From assembly GCA_963575745.1 (NCBI GenBank), contig CAUYUJ010000681.1, positions 268,084 to 332,083 on the forward strand: DNA of 64,000 nt. The letters are read 5' to 3'. The DNA comes from Prorocentrum cordatum. Taxonomy: Eukaryota > Sar > Dinophyceae > Prorocentrales > Prorocentraceae. Positions 44,913 to 56,205 of this stretch are shown here, piece after piece. The position numbers and the translations under genes were made by a program. A model generated the notes under the pieces. The model was not told the DNA's origin and made no database searches. It worked only from the letters and a program-made list of their open reading frames with translations. How positions within the stretch are numbered: position 1 is the stretch's first letter; each line of letters begins with the position of its first letter.

Positions 44913-45149
44913 TCACGGATAGATGGACAAGCAGAGCACTTTGTAGAACAAGTACTTGAAGTGATAGCCACTCCCGAAGAAGAGGCGGGCACACATGCAC
45001 CAGCCCATCCAATGGCCCGTCTGCGCAACGTCCCGCTCATGGGCGGTGCACCGAAAGGTGGCCAGGATGCGGCAGGATGAAGAGGTACATGTGGGTGTAA
45101 AGGACGTGTCCACGTGATGGGAAGTTGGTTGGGCCAGCGGCGTTTGCAT
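44913..45149 (-). CDS. Possible C-terminal exon of a membrane-associated protein
   Basis: A minus-strand frame ends at the stop at 44913-44915 and reads as normal protein near its end (RDVAQTGHWMGWCMCARLFFG, then YHFKYLFYKVLCLSIYP). It is aromatic and hydrophobic. No upstream start or domain is recognisable, and upstream residues are less convincing, so it may be a terminal exon or a relic. Confidence 0.25.
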   Translation of the reverse strand: MQTPLAQPTSHHVDTSFTPTCTSSSCRILATFRCTAHERDVAQTGHWMGWCMCARLFFGSGYHFKYLFYKVLCLSIYP

Positions 45150-45393
45150 GCAATGGAAAGGGCGTCAGCGGTTGGCCTGGTTTCACTGTGCTTCACCGAC
45201 GTCGTACTCGCGCCAGTGCTGGTTGTCCTGCGCCTTCATCGTGGTCGTAGCTGTCAGTGGACTCGTCTTCTCCGCAGTGTTACAGTCGTCGTGCTATTCA
45301 CTGCGGCGTTTGTATGCGTTTGTGACAAACGTCGCGCTCGTGCGACTGATGGTCAGGCAGTCCGACACTCGGAACAAAATCGCCTATGAGGCA

Positions 45394-45651
45394 CTAGCCG
45401 CAATTTCTCTCCAATCCAACGGCGGCAACGGTAGCGGGAGTGGTAGTGGTAGCGGGGTGGAAATCCTGATTGTAATGGTTGTGGCCGTGGGAAGTGGCGT
45501 TCCACTTTGTCGTAGTGGCTGCGGGCAGACCGTCGGTCCCCGCCGCCCGCCGTGTAAACGTCACCACACTGGCGTCGGGGCTGGAATCGGAGTCGAAATC
45601 GGAGAGGTCGCTGGAGTCGGGGCTTCTCACTGTCGTGCTGCTGGCGTCCAT
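45394..45651 (-). CDS. Ser/Thr- and Asp-rich N-terminal exon candidate
   Basis: From the ATG at 45651 the frame begins MDASSTTVRSPDSSDLSDFD, then continues with SPDASVVTFTRRAAGTDG and NATSHGHNHYNQDFHPATTT, ending at 45394 (85 codons). Composition is like a disordered acidic N-terminus. The opposite strand also holds a long frame with hydrophobic segments (45148-45675), so the strand is uncertain. No family is recognised. Confidence 0.3.
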   Translation of the reverse strand: MDASSTTVRSPDSSDLSDFDSDSSPDASVVTFTRRAAGTDGLPAATTTKWNATSHGHNHYNQDFHPATTTTPATVAAVGLERNCG

Positions 45652-46049
45652 TCGCCACTCCTGACCCTCATATAGCACTAGGCCAAAGCATCGTTGCACG
45701 CGCATGCGTGCTGCTGGTGCGGATGCTGGGGGGGGGGGTCGCCTGTCGTGCTGCTAACGTTCGTCGCGTTGGCACCACTCGTGCTGTTGGCAGAATCGGG
45801 GTCGAACACGGAGTCGGTGGAGGAGAAGGAGCTGTAGTCGGAGCGGGAGCGGTCGTATCCCTGTGGCGGCTGACCGACAACGCCATGGAACTCAACGTCG
45901 CCATGCCGCTGTGGTGGGAGTGGTAGCCATGCTTATGGATGTGATGCTACTTGTGGCCATGGTGTCGGTCTCTCAAGCTAGCGGCGTTCCATAGCTAACG
46001 TTCTGTATATGATCCCTTCGCCTCCTCATGTCTCTTTCGGAAACGCACA

Positions 46050-46330
46050 CCTCTAGACACCCTGTACCCGGTAGGGGCCCTGACAAGAAACACGCGTTTC
46101 CAAACACCCTGTGCTCGGTGTGGGGCTGTACGCCACCATAGCCATGTCGGATGCAGGCTACGGCAGTGATCTTACCCTTTCGCCTTCCTCTGTCACTCTC
46201 GAAGCCGCACTTTCCCAGGCACCCTGTACCCGGTATGGGGCCCTGGCGAGAAACGCGCATTTCCAGACAGCGTGTGCCCGCTGCGGGGGTGTATGCCGCC
46301 ATGGCCATTTCGGATGCAAGCTACGGCCGT
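46050..46330 (+). repeat. Direct duplication, spacing about 162 bp
   Basis: CACCCTGTACCCGGTAKGGGCCCTG followed by AAACRCGCRTTTCCARACA and a GCTACGG block occurs at about 46057 and 46219. Confidence 0.85.
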
Positions 46331-46334
46331 GAAA

Positions 46335-47250
46335 AAACACATTATACTGTCGTCAACGAAACATCAGTTGATTTGGACGGTCGCACATGCGGTCGTCGTC
46401 GACGACGTGTCGCTGGCCACTCTCACACTCATCGAACTGGCTGTCCAAGTGGCTGTGACGACGATGTGGTCACCGAGGCCGTCGTAGTGGATGCCGTGCC
46501 AAGCTCGACCCCGGATGACGATGCGGTGATCGAGTCCGTCGTGGTAGAGGTCGTGGCCCTGCTCGGCTCCGCAATTCTGAATACCGACGTGGAGCTCGAC
46601 TTCATTTTTACCCAGGCGGCGTACGCTTTCGCAAAGCCGGATGGCGGCGTGGTGCTTGAATCCGTCATGGTGGACGCCGTGGGAGTGTTCGAATATGTAG
46701 TGCTGGTCCCTACTGTGGTGTTTCGCTCCGTCGTGGCGGGCAGCATCGTAGTGCTCGCCTCGGTGGCGCTGGGGGGCCCAATGGACGGAGCCGGCGAACG
46801 CAGCAAAGTTTGGCTATCTATGTTTGACCATCGGGGGACAATGCCCGGCGGTCAGGCAGATATGGCTGTCGGCCCCACAACTGATGCCTGTCGGTGCCGT
46901 AGGAGCTCGATAGACACGCCGTGGTCGACACGGTCGTGCGGTCCATCGTGGTGGCGCCCGCTGCCACAACGATGCAAAGAAGCGCGGCAGAGCCCCCAAG
47001 TGAGATTCGTCGGTCGACAACCCTTCCATCTTGCATCCCGTGTGTTTTTTTTGTCAAGGCCTTGAATACAATGTGTATATAAGTGCCCTGGGATGCCAAG
47101 CGAATTCGGGGGGGGAAAGTCATTGCCTTGAGGGCCCTCTAGGTGCAGCTTTCCGTTCCCTACCAGCACCATGGCATCACTCAGCGGGCCAAGCTTCAAG
47201 AAATGTGGCACATCCTCGAGAGCATGTTCCGTGCCCTGAACTCTCAGGCA
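46335..47250. other. Degenerate GTCGTGGT-rich region
   Basis: From 46390 to 46800 the plus strand has irregular units such as GACGATGCGGTGATCGAGTCCGTC. The minus strand reads as a Ser/Thr-rich string (TTMLPATTERNTT, SSTTPPSG) and the plus strand as a Val-rich one, so either could be coding or both artefacts. Nothing is called. Confidence 0.4.
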
Positions 47251-47253
47251 ACC

Positions 47254-48219
47254 TCACACAGCTGTTCTGTAGGCGTCGGACGCACCACCTGATCCAAGAG
47301 CAATGCAATGAGCCAGTCGAAACAGATTCGCTTCCACAGCGGCTTCGCCCCAGCCCATTCTAGTCAAAAACTTTGCGCGAACCTCGATCGTCATCTTGCC
47401 TAGGGGGTCAAAGTCGCCTGCTGCAGAACAAGGAATTCGTATCATAACCTCCCTCGTCATCAGCAAGTCGTGGCCGATCTGGGGCGACGAGCCGTGAGCT
47501 GGGAAAACCAACTGGTCATCGCACTTGCGGTTCTCCCATACGGGCCGCCAACAAATTATCAGCATGAAATCCATACTGACCTGCCACCTCTGAGTTGTGC
47601 TCCTCGAGGGCATCGTAAGGGGAATGTGCGCGGTCACGGACCCCCCGTCGACATTCCAAAAATTCGATGAGGGAAACAAGATATTCGAGAGGTCATCTGG
47701 ACGTTTGAGGAGATGTACCAAGGGCAACGCATTCAGGATGAAATCGATCGAACAAAATTCGTCCTTGTCGTCTTCGAAGTCATCTTCGTCGCCGGCGTCG
47801 GCCAAATCCCCAGCGCCAGGCATGGACCCGCCATCAACAGCTTCCTACGCAAGATCTGGCAACGGAAGGGCGTTCACACGGTGTTCCAACCCGCTCTCAT
47901 GCATAGCTCTCGCACAAGTCGAAGCATGATTTCGAGACTCGGCTAGAACGCGTTCCAAATGAAGCCTATGAGCCGCGAGAAGGAGCGCTGGGCACAAATC
48001 TCCATCAAGTAGTGCGGATACCTTCTCGCCCGTGTCGTTGAGGTGGTACGCGCAGTCGCGCCCCTTGCCTTGAATCTGGACATCGGTCAGCGTATTCACT
48101 GTGCAGGGGCTGTCGAGGACACCGATCTGGCCAACGTCCCATACATTATGTGGCTCCTTGTCCACATACTCCGGAGCACCTGGGAACTCCTTTGGCCCCA
48201 CTTTCCGCAACTGCCGCAA
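47254..48219 (-). pseudogene. Frame of about 320 codons interrupted by a single in-frame TAG
   Basis: Two minus-strand open stretches share one frame and are separated only by a TAG at 47847-47845. The text before the stop reads HRVNALPLPDLA, and after it EAVDGGSMPGAGDLADAGDE. The protein-like quality is the same on both sides: GAPEYVDKEPHNVWDVGQIG and CPALLLAAHRLHLERVL upstream; an acidic DEDDFEDDKDE patch, then SIDFILNALPLVHLLKRPDD and VSMDFMLIICWRPVW downstream. The upstream end meets a TGA just before codon 1, and no ATG is obvious, so a 5' exon is likely missing. It is either a young pseudogene, a readthrough site or a sequencing error. No family is recognised. Confidence 0.6.
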
Positions 48220-48377
48220 AGGAGCAGTCGCTCAGAGGCAAAACGTACCAGCAGTCTATGTCGCGACTAGAAGACCCACGTGAATTGGCAAAGGAATGTC
48301 GCGCCGTGGGCGCTTCGGCTGTGCGTCACCAGTCGGTGGCCTGCTTGCTCTCATGCTAGAGACACACTCGAGCCCAA

Positions 48378-48701
48378 ATGGGAACGAATAGCGATGATTC
48401 TGGCGCAGTTTGTGATGATACAATCGGCGAGGCCCAGGACGCAACATGGGCCTCACAGGTCCACGCTTCCAAATCCAAGTATTCCAGCTGCGGAGGCCGT
48501 AGCGACGATGTGACGCAAGATTTGTGCGTCATCATCGGGGCATTCCTCGTCGCACTGCTCATGTTTTTGCTATTGCGAGCTCGACTGCGCATTTTCACGG
48601 CAGTGCGTGGCGACCCCTCGAAAGCCTCGCACGCGCTTAAGCTTCAGACCCAATACTTATCCGATATCCTGGGCCCTCACGGTTTAGACGTTCCAACATA
48701 G
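48378..48701 (+). CDS. Small single-pass membrane protein, 107 residues
   Basis: ATG at 48378, TAG at 48699-48701. The N-terminal 47 residues are acidic and Ser/Thr-rich (MGTNSDDSGAVCDDTIGEAQ). A clear membrane helix follows at about residues 50-67 (LCVIIGAFLVALLMFLLL), then a basic RARLRIF stop-transfer segment and a C-terminal helix-like tail (SKASHALKLQTQYLSDILG). By the positive-inside rule the C-terminus would face the cytosol. Sequence complexity is normal and no repeat overlaps it. No family is recognised. It lies 160 bp from the TAG-split frame on the opposite strand, so a shared divergent promoter near 48220-48377 is possible. Confidence 0.5.
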   Translation: MGTNSDDSGAVCDDTIGEAQDATWASQVHASKSKYSSCGGRSDDVTQDLCVIIGAFLVALLMFLLLRARLRIFTAVRGDPSKASHALKLQTQYLSDILGPHGLDVPT

Positions 48702-49139
48702 CACACATCTAGTAACGTCGCGAATCGGAAAAGAAAACGTGTTCACAAAATGGAAAGTCTCAATTATCAAGCACGCGGCATGTCGCCAGCCGATCAATGA
48801 ATTTACCTGTGATCACACCATGAGCAGGATAACGACAAATAACCCACCCCAGGCATACACAAGCAAATGTCGGGTGAGTGGTGAATTTAGAAAGAGAAAG
48901 GGTGTGGAGACACGGTGGAAAAGGGCGTAGGGTATAATAGGAGTGGGAGGAGAAAGAGAAACAGGAACAGGAGGTCTGAAGAAAGGAGGACGGACGAGGG
49001 ATGAGGATGAGCGACGAGGGGCACGAGGCTCGCCGATGCGTCTCGTTGCCGTGTGCAGATTATGTGGCTGGAAGACCGGGTCGGGCCGCCAACCAAACAG
49101 AACAGCCTGATTCTGGTTGGACCCCCTGAGAGCTGCACG

Positions 49140-49262
49140 CACCAACCTCCTCCTCCTCCTCCTCTTCCTTTGTGCGCTGGGCGGACTTAGGCAACGAAGC
49201 TCCACCTCCTCCTCCTCCTCCTCCGCCTCCTCCTCCCTCCTCCTCTTTCTCCTCTGGACTCC
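49140..49262. repeat. (CTC)n microsatellite
   Basis: Two CTC tracts with TTCCTTTG-containing spacer. Confidence 0.93.
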
Positions 49263-49561
49263 CCTTTCCCGCTTCCCCAGAGCAAATTTGATTGTCCTGG
49301 GCCCCGACGAAAGCTGCCCCCGAGGGCCGAAGCCGAAGAAGAAACGCCCGTAGAAAGCATCCGATCATCGGAAATATGAAGCTGCTTTAGTTGTTCAGAC
49401 TCCAACACGCTCACCTGCATGGAGTCGGAAAAGGAGGGGGGCAAGCCGAAGCCCGGAAGAAATACTGGGGTCCACGCAAGCCGGGACTCACTTGCACGCC
49501 TTTTCGGCACAGCGCTGTTTGAAATGGCGGCTACGGGGGGGACTGCGGGGGAGAATACCAT
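49263..49561 (-). CDS. Possible first exon of an unknown protein
   Basis: ATG at 49561 (context GAATGG) opens a frame whose first 85 residues look like ordinary protein (MVFSPAVPPVAAISNSAVPK, SMQVSVLESEQLKQLHISDD) before running into the CTC microsatellite as Arg/Gly. The helix-like VLESEQLKQLHISDD segment is the best part. A splice donor before the microsatellite is plausible but not identified. Confidence 0.3.
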
Positions 49562-50510
49562 TCAAGGAAAATTGGCATAACCTAATTTTGGGGGGGCCAG
49601 CGTGGACCCCAACAGCAAGTTTCTGCGTTGGGGATGTGCCAGCTATGTGGGGCAAGCTATGTGGTATAAGCTATGTTGTGCAATATGTTTAGTCTAGCGT
49701 AAAGCCATGCGTTTGTAAAGCCATGCGTTTAGGCGGCCACGGGCGGCAACAGGGCAGCACCTCGGCGAATCCATTCGGTTCCCTGGGGACACGAGTGAGA
49801 ACCCCTCAGTGCAAGCACTGCTTGGAGAATACAAGCTCGCTCTTTTAGGTACGCTCGGCCGCGGTGGAAGGTGGGCAGGCGGCCCGCCCCCGCCTTGAGC
49901 GTCGCCGGGGCTACCGCCCGCCCGGGCTGGCGGCCCTTCCACTCGCTGGCCCGCAGGTCGAGCACGTCCTGAAGCAGGCACCTCGTCGGGCCGCAAGGGT
50001 CGGAGGACGACGACGAGGACGCGAGCACAAGAGGGGGGAACAAGCGACGATGCGACAGGGGAGAGGACACCTACAGGGTACCTCAGGGGCTGCCAGGGCG
50101 GCGAGGCGCGCTGGGCTCACCCGCCCGTGCGCCGGGGTCCCTTCCTGCGCCCGGCTGGACACTGCGACGAGGACTGGGACTGGGGCAGCGTGCGCAGAGT
50201 CGCGCCCTGTGCGGGCTTCCGCGGGCCTCCCTCACAGCCACCGTCCGCCTTCTCTCATGACCCTTCCCGCGGTCTCTCGCATCCTACAGTCGGACCATGG
50301 CCGCAAGAACACGGGCCAAGAACGCGAGCCCCTTGGCCTGAGGCCCAAGGCCCCACGGAGATATCCAGCGTGAGGGGCGCTGCGAGGTGGAGAGCCCAGG
50401 CACGAACAACACGGTGGTGAACCTTCAGAGCCAGGGATTGCTCTCAAAAGCACGTGCAAGCTGTACACGGGGACGGGGCGGGGCGGCGAGCAGGCCGAGG
50501 AGCAGGCAGG
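49562..50510. other. GC-rich spacer
   Basis: Overlapping open frames on both strands with no domain. Short ATGC-rich part at 49630-49740. Confidence 0.4.
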
Positions 50511-50514
50511 GGGT

Positions 50515-50592
50515 ACTGAGGAGGAGGGGGAGGAGGAGGAGGAAGAGGAGGAGGAGGAGGAGGAGGAGGAGGAGGAGGAGGAGGAGGAGGAC
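50515..50592. repeat. (GGA)n microsatellite
   Basis: GGA/GAA triplets over about 75 bp, followed by T and G homopolymers at 50609-50625. Confidence 0.96.
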
Positions 50593-50625
50593 AGGCGGTG
50601 CCCTGCACTTTTTTTTGGGGGGGGG

Positions 50626-52540
50626 CGACCCCAGAGGGGGCGGGAAGTGGAGGCGGGGGAGGTGGGTCGGGTCGTCCGGGCGGCGGCCACGGACGGCCGA
50701 GGAGAGGCACCCGCCACTCGAGGCTCGAGGCCGTCGGGCGCTCGGACCTCTGCGGGCGCTCGAAGCCCGAGGCCTGCAGGACCTCGGGCTCCGGGGGTCG
50801 AGGCTTCCTGGGGCTCCGCGGGGGTCGTATCGTCGACGTGGCACCATCCGCTTCGAAATTCTGGTCAGAATGTACAGTGCTCGTGCTAGATTACGGGACG
50901 CATAATGAGGAACGAAGGGGCTTCTCTGGCCACAGCGGGCCTGGGCTACAAACAGGTTCCACGATGTAAATCTAAGAAGCGGCCCCAAAGCAGTCCTTAT
51001 TTCAGCGTCTTGAATGCCTCTGCAGAACACGTCCAGGGGTCGACTTCTGATCCCCGATCCTGACATCCTTGCGAACCGGGAAACATACAACACACAACGA
51101 GCCATTTTGGGCAGTGTTCGGCCTGCGGGGGCCCTTGCCAGGCCCAGGGGGCCGTCAGAAAACAGCCCAGGGCGACAAGCCGGGCCAGTGGAAGCGGTCC
51201 AGACCTCCAGGGGCCCATGTAGCGAAAAAGCACTACGCAGGTGGTCTGGGTCCGTTCGAAGTTCGAATCTGCTTCTGCACTTTTCGGCGGCTCCTGTGAG
51301 TCTGCCAGCCTCGAGGTGCTTTCTGGCAGCTGCGCCTCGCGGCGGCAGCGATCCAGGGAGTGGGGGCGAATGGGTTTTGGGTCTGGCCTCCTCGCGTCCA
51401 CCGGGAGCGGCGCACTAGAAATCACTGCGAGAGGGTTACGCTCACGTGTTGGCGTCTGGATCGTATGTCGGGCCTCTCGTGGTCGTTCGGAACGACTTGG
51501 ACACCCCCAGAACGCTCTCGGCCATGAGCACCCAAAGGTTAACTCTGGCGAAGGGTCGAGAACTCGGAGAGGCTACGCTGTGATCAAACTTTCTTGTGTC
51601 GGCGGTCAGCTCGAGGATCGAGTTCTGATAGGCGGTTCGGCCTTTGTGTGACCTCCAAGGGGGCCCTTTCATCAAACGCGCCTGGACTCCCCGTGGAATC
51701 CGGGCAAGAACGCAAACATCCGTATAGGTCAGGGAGCCGATGTCCGAGAAGGGCACGAAGGAGGGGGATGATGAGGAGGAGGACAAGCAGGAAGAAAAAG
51801 AGGATAACGACAGCGACGAATGAATGATTGAACGAGCAGCTCGTAGGTTCCGTGATCCAGAGCCCTTCGAAGCTGGAAGCAGCACTGCGGGGTTGCCAGC
51901 CGATTGCAGGCCAGAACCCCGAGTCGGGTGTCCTATACACCCCGCCCATGGGCATCAAGTCAGTGATCAGGCAGCACGCTCTGCTCGGGACGGCACTGGG
52001 AGGAGGGAGGCACCCATGTGAGCGGAACGCCGAGTCGGGTGTGCTAGCCCGCAGGCGATCCCCGCATCCACTGTCGAAGCCGAAGCCTGGGCTGAAGTGC
52101 ACAGAAACATCGGAGATGGTCCACCCTGCAGCTTGGATTGACAACACATCGGTGAGCGGTGTTGCAGCCTCCCGTGTGCACGGGCCCCCCCAAGAATCAG
52201 CCAGACAAGCTGGGTCTGCACCCCCGTGCCTTGGGCACCGAGGAGCGTGAGGCACCGCAGTGGCACCAAGGGAGGGGGCACTCTCCCGAGTTGGCCGCGA
52301 GACCTGCGTGACGACCTCGGACCGCCGAGCGATGCACGGAGGGATGCCCTGCCAGCAAATGAACATTGCGGCTCGTGCTAGCCCAGACATCGGGCGCCTC
52401 GAGCAAAAACACGAGAAGCCCGGACTCCTCTGCAGCCTTAGCATCCAGAGACAGACGATTCGGGGTCCCGGGACCGTCACTCGGAATGAAGAACCGGTCA
52501 CAATAAAGTGATCTAGAGGTCTGAGGACCAACGTCTGGAC
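50626..52540. other. Region with overlapping open frames but no supported gene
   Basis: A 315-codon minus frame (51584-52531) includes a hydrophobic run created by a GGA/GAT-rich tract at 51750-51810, and a 140-codon plus frame (51828-52250) overlaps it. The phrase CCGAGTCGGGTGT is repeated at about 51918 and 52030. Neither frame shows a recognised domain. Confidence 0.35.
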
Positions 52541-52545
52541 ATTAT

Positions 52546-53915
52546 CCGGGCGAGAGACCCAACCATATGCAGCTGCGCTGCGTCTATCGCGAGGCAGGTT
52601 GGATGGAGGAGGGAGGCCAGCAAAATGACTGCGGCATCCAGGATGCCCCTATCCTGGGCCTTTCGGTGGAGCTCCCGATAGGGCCACCCAACGTGTGAGG
52701 GGTATGCGAGTACGCCACGCGGACTGTGCCGCTGGGGTTTTCGCTGGAAATCCCTATTTGGCCGTCCACCCAACGTTTTATGGGGTGTGCCAAATCGTGC
52801 GCGGGTACGCCATGCAAGCTGTGCCACGAAGCGTTTGAGGGGTGTGCCAAATCGGGTGCTGTTACGCCCGGCGGACTCTGCCGCTGAGTTTTTCCTCTAG
52901 AGCTCTCGATAGGGCCACGATACGTGTGAGGGGTGTGCCGAACCATGTGCGGGTGCGCCATGCGGACTGTGCAACTGGGGCCTTCGGCACAGCTCCCTAT
53001 GATGCCACAAAGCATGTGAGAGGCATGCCGAATCGGGTGCGGGTGCGCCATGCGGACAGTGCCTCGGGGGCCTTCGGTGGAGCCCCCTATGGAGCCACAA
53101 AGCATGTGAGAGGTATGCCAAATCGGGTTCGGGTGCGCCATGGACTGTGCCGCTGGGGCCTTCGGTGGAGCTCCTTATGGAGCCACGAGGCGTGTGAATG
53201 GTGTTCCGAATCGGGTGTGGGCACGTCATGCGGACTGTGCTGCTGTGGCCTTCGGTGGAGCTTCCTATGGGCAAGAACCGTGAGGGGTGTCCCGAATCGT
53301 GCGCGGATGCGCCATGCGGGCTGTGCCACAGGGGCCATGGGTGGAGCTCTCTGTAAGGCCACAAAGCCTGTGAGGGGTGTGCGGGCGGTTGCGCCATGAG
53401 GACCTTGCCGCTGGGCCCTTCGGTGAGCTCCCTATGGGGCCACGAAACGTGTGAGGAGAGTGCCGAATTGTGTGCGGGTGCGCCTTGGACTGTGTCACTG
53501 GGGCCTTCGGTGGAGCTCCGTATGGAGCAAAGAATCGTGTGAATGGTGTTCCGAACGAGGTGCGGGTACGTCATGCGGACTGTGAGCCACGAAGCGTGTC
53601 AATGGTGTGCCGAATCGGGTGCGGGTACGCCTTGCGGACTGTGCCATTGGGGCCTTCGGTGGAGCTCCCTATGGGGCCACAAAACGTGTGAAGGATGTGT
53701 TGGATCAAGTGCGGGTACGCCATGCGGACTGTGCCGCTGGGGCCTTCGGTGGAGCTTCCTTTGGGGCAACGACACATGCGAGGGATGTGCTGACATGGAC
53801 GTGCGCGCAGTGACGGAGTGCAGAGTCACGGATGGTAGAAGGAAAGAGGGGGCAGCGGGAGGAGGAGTGAGATGCGGGGCGCTGTCTCGTCAAAACGAGG
53901 GCCCACCACAACAAG
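52546..53915 (+). mobile_element. Satellite-bearing element, copy 2
   Basis: Left end CGGGCGAGAGACCCAACCATATGCAG; body of about 12 satellite units (GCCATGCGGACTGTGCCGCTGG, GGCCTTCGGTGGAGCTCC, GCCACAAAACGTGTGAGG); right end CTCGTCAAAACGAGGGCCCACCA at about 53887-53909, containing a perfect hairpin CTCGT-CAAA-ACGAG. Units are 85-100 bp long. No coding insert is present. Confidence 0.75.
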
Positions 53916-54140
53916 ATTGTCAGGAATCATCGGGACGCCAGATGTCTGGGAGATGATCTTGACAGGCGTCCACAGCTGCCTGGCTCAAGGATTGCCTTGA
54001 AGGCGCCAAGCCGTAGAAAGCATGGCGACGTCACTGCACCTTTTACCTCCTCATCCGATGGGGGCCCGAGAATCGCATAGGCGGACGCTGAGTGAAGCAT
54101 AGGGAAACAAACAATGGCATAATCATACAACCTCGGAGGT
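53916..54140. other. Spacer
   Basis: No gene or repeat copy is recognised. Confidence 0.45.
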
Positions 54141-54142
54141 CT

Positions 54143-54275
54143 GCGCGGATTTCTCGGATCGGCCCTGCCCCCCCTCCCTAGCGAGCGGAGCGCGCAGGGG
54201 GCGGCGCCGGAGGAGCCGCCAAGGAGGGGGGCCCAGCACCGCTCCGAGAAATCCGCTCGGAACTCCGAGTTCTTC
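54143..54275. mobile_element. Palindromic MITE-like element, copy 2
   Basis: GCGCGGATTTCTCGGATCGG on the left pairs with CGCTCCGAGAAATCCGCTCGG on the right; the outer arms (CCTCGGAGGTC and GAACTCCGAG) also pair. The inner part is rich in GGGGG/CCCCC and itself self-complementary (CGGCGCCGGAGGAGCC). Confidence 0.7.
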
Positions 54276-54575
54276 GGTCAATGCCAATGGCTGTTCCACT
54301 ACAGGAGGAGGCAGGAGGCGCTGGAGGATGACGTGGCGACGAAGGCGGAGAGAAGCCCCCCAGGCGCCCCCCGCGCTCGGGAGGAGGGAGGGAGGAGTAT
54401 GAGGAGGCTGCGAAGGGTGACGAGGAGACGAGGACGACTGCGAGGCGAGGGCTGGATTGCCGTGCGGGCGCGGGCTGCCGGCGCCAGGGAGGCGGCCTGC
54501 CAGGACAGGAGGGGCGCGTCCAGGCGGCTGCGAGGAGGAGGCAATGAGAGGCGCCAGAGGAAGCCCCGAGGAGGC

Positions 54576-54620
54576 CTGGAGGAGGAGGAGGAGGAGGAGG
54601 AGGAGGAGGAGGAGGATGGC
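54576..54620. repeat. (GGA)n microsatellite
   Basis: Perfect GGA triplets over about 40 bp in otherwise GC-rich sequence. Confidence 0.96.
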
Positions 54621-55465
54621 AGCTGAAGACACTCCTGTGGGACACCTCCTGGATCTGCATGGAGGATCTTGGCGCTGCTGGTGAGTGCGAGCGAACATAA
54701 AGAGCACGCCTGAGGGACCCGCTTGGCCCACAACGGCTTGCTGAGGCCCTCTTCAGCTCACGGGCGTGGCGGAACCACGACCAGTAGAGGCACGCATGAA
54801 CGTCCTCTCGTGCTGCGCAGTGCCGTGCCCGCCAGGCGCCGTGCGTGCTCGGCCTCGGCCAGGCTCCGCGTACCTTGTAGCTGGGCCAGCTTCGCGCACC
54901 GCGCCCGGCAAGTGCGCGGCCCCCTTCGCACCCCTCGTGGGGGGGCCCACCTCGGGGAAGGGCTGCCCTCCGCTCCTGGCCGCGGCGCGCAGCGCGCGAC
55001 CACCCCAGCTTGGCGGCACGCGCACAAGAGGCTAAGGGGGACCGAAGCTGACAAGTTTTTCCGAGCCGCGCCCACATGCGTCGACGATCGGGGGCGGCCA
55101 AGAGGGGTGCGTCCAAGAGGGGGGGGTGCCCAAAGGGGCGCCGAGGACGTCTTGAAATAAGAAGAGGCGCCGTGAAATCTGGGGAGACATCATGGCCCCC
55201 GCCATGGCATACCCCCGCCCCCCCCCCCCCCTTCGCCCCCCGCCCCCGAGAGGAGGCTCCTGCCTCCCCTCCTCTGCAGGCCGGGACCAGTGCTCCGCCA
55301 CTGCCCCCCGGCCGGCGCCGACGCCCTGCCGCTGTCTCCGGCCACCCTTGGCGGCGCGCTGGCAGCTTCTCGGAAGGAGGCTGCTTCCTTCGAGGGCGCC
55401 GGCCGTGCATCTACAGAGAAGGCGCGAGCCTGCTGAGAAGCAGGGGTGCTTCCAAGGAGCCTTCC
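54621..55465. other. GC-rich spacer
   Basis: Long frames on both strands reflect high GC. No domain is recognised. Confidence 0.4.
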
Positions 55466-55467
55466 CT

Positions 55468-55678
55468 TTGGACGCCCGAAATGGGTACTGAAAGAATGGG
55501 CACAATGCCCAACAACAATTCCTGTTCATTTTCAACAGGATTCGCTGTCCACGCCGCCGCAGCCTGTCCATTCGAGACAGAAGGCCGCCTGCCCAACAGC
55601 GGCCGCTGCTGGCTTGGGACAACATTTGTTGTTGGGCATGGTGCCCATTCTTTCCGTGCCCATCTCGGGTGTCCAAAT
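55468..55678. mobile_element. MITE-like element with 50-bp terminal inverted repeats
   Basis: The left arm 55468-55520 (TTTGGACGCCCGAAATGGG through AATGCCCAACAACAAT) is matched in reverse complement by 55622-55678 (ATTTGTTGTTGGGCATGG through CATCTCGGGTGTCCAAAT). The inner loop is about 100 bp. Arm identity is about 90% by eye. Confidence 0.85.
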
Positions 55679-55825
55679 TCCCCCTCCCCCTGCCCACCTC
55701 TGCGCGTTCCTGGCCAGCGCCCCTTGGGAGAGTGGGCTGAGAGATCCTTTAGGAAACAACTCCTGGGAGGTCTCTGCAAGAGCTCACGTAGTCGACGATG
55801 GACCCCATTTTATCCACCAGCCCTG

Positions 55826-55905
55826 GGCGGTCTTCGGCTGTCTTCGGCTGTCTTCGGCGGTCTTCGGAGGTCTTCGGCGGTTTTCTGGGAGTCTTCGGCG
55901 ATCTT
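55826..55905 (+). repeat. GGTCTTCGGC decamer minisatellite
   Basis: About seven units of 10 bp (CGGCTGTCTT, CGGCGGTCTT, CGGAGGTCTT). Confidence 0.93.
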
Positions 55906-56029
55906 CGTGGGTTTCCAGCGGTTTCCGGTGCGAAAGCTGGATAGTTGCGGAAAACAAGGTGTTCATGACCGAAGACCTACAAGAACAACCAAGGACTCAG
56001 GGCTATCAAGCTGGATTAGGGGGCCAGCC

Positions 56030-56205
56030 GGACTCGGCCGGCGTAGGCCCGGGCTGAAGCCCGGTAGAAGTGGATGAAGCTGGACGAGACCGGACTAAAC
56101 AGTACCAAGCGGAACTCAACGGAATTGAGCCGAGTTAGGCTTGTGTCCGACCACGGATATACCAACGCCGATGCTAAATTTGACCTCCCAGGAATTACCC
56201 GCAGC
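56030..56205 (+). repeat. Dispersed direct repeat, copy 1 (partner 56545-56710)
   Basis: Shared order: CCGGACTAAA/GGCGGGCTGGG-type GGAMT units, GGAATT(G/C)AGC, AGGCTTGT, CCGACCACGGAT, ACCARYGCCGATGCT, then CCTCCSAGGAAT. The two copies are about 515 bp apart. Confidence 0.8.

Noticed and set aside
53800-53960. tRNA or small RNA gene in the hairpin-rich element ends
   Set aside because: The hairpin is short (five base pairs), there is no cloverleaf or box A/B layout, and it recurs as an element end.
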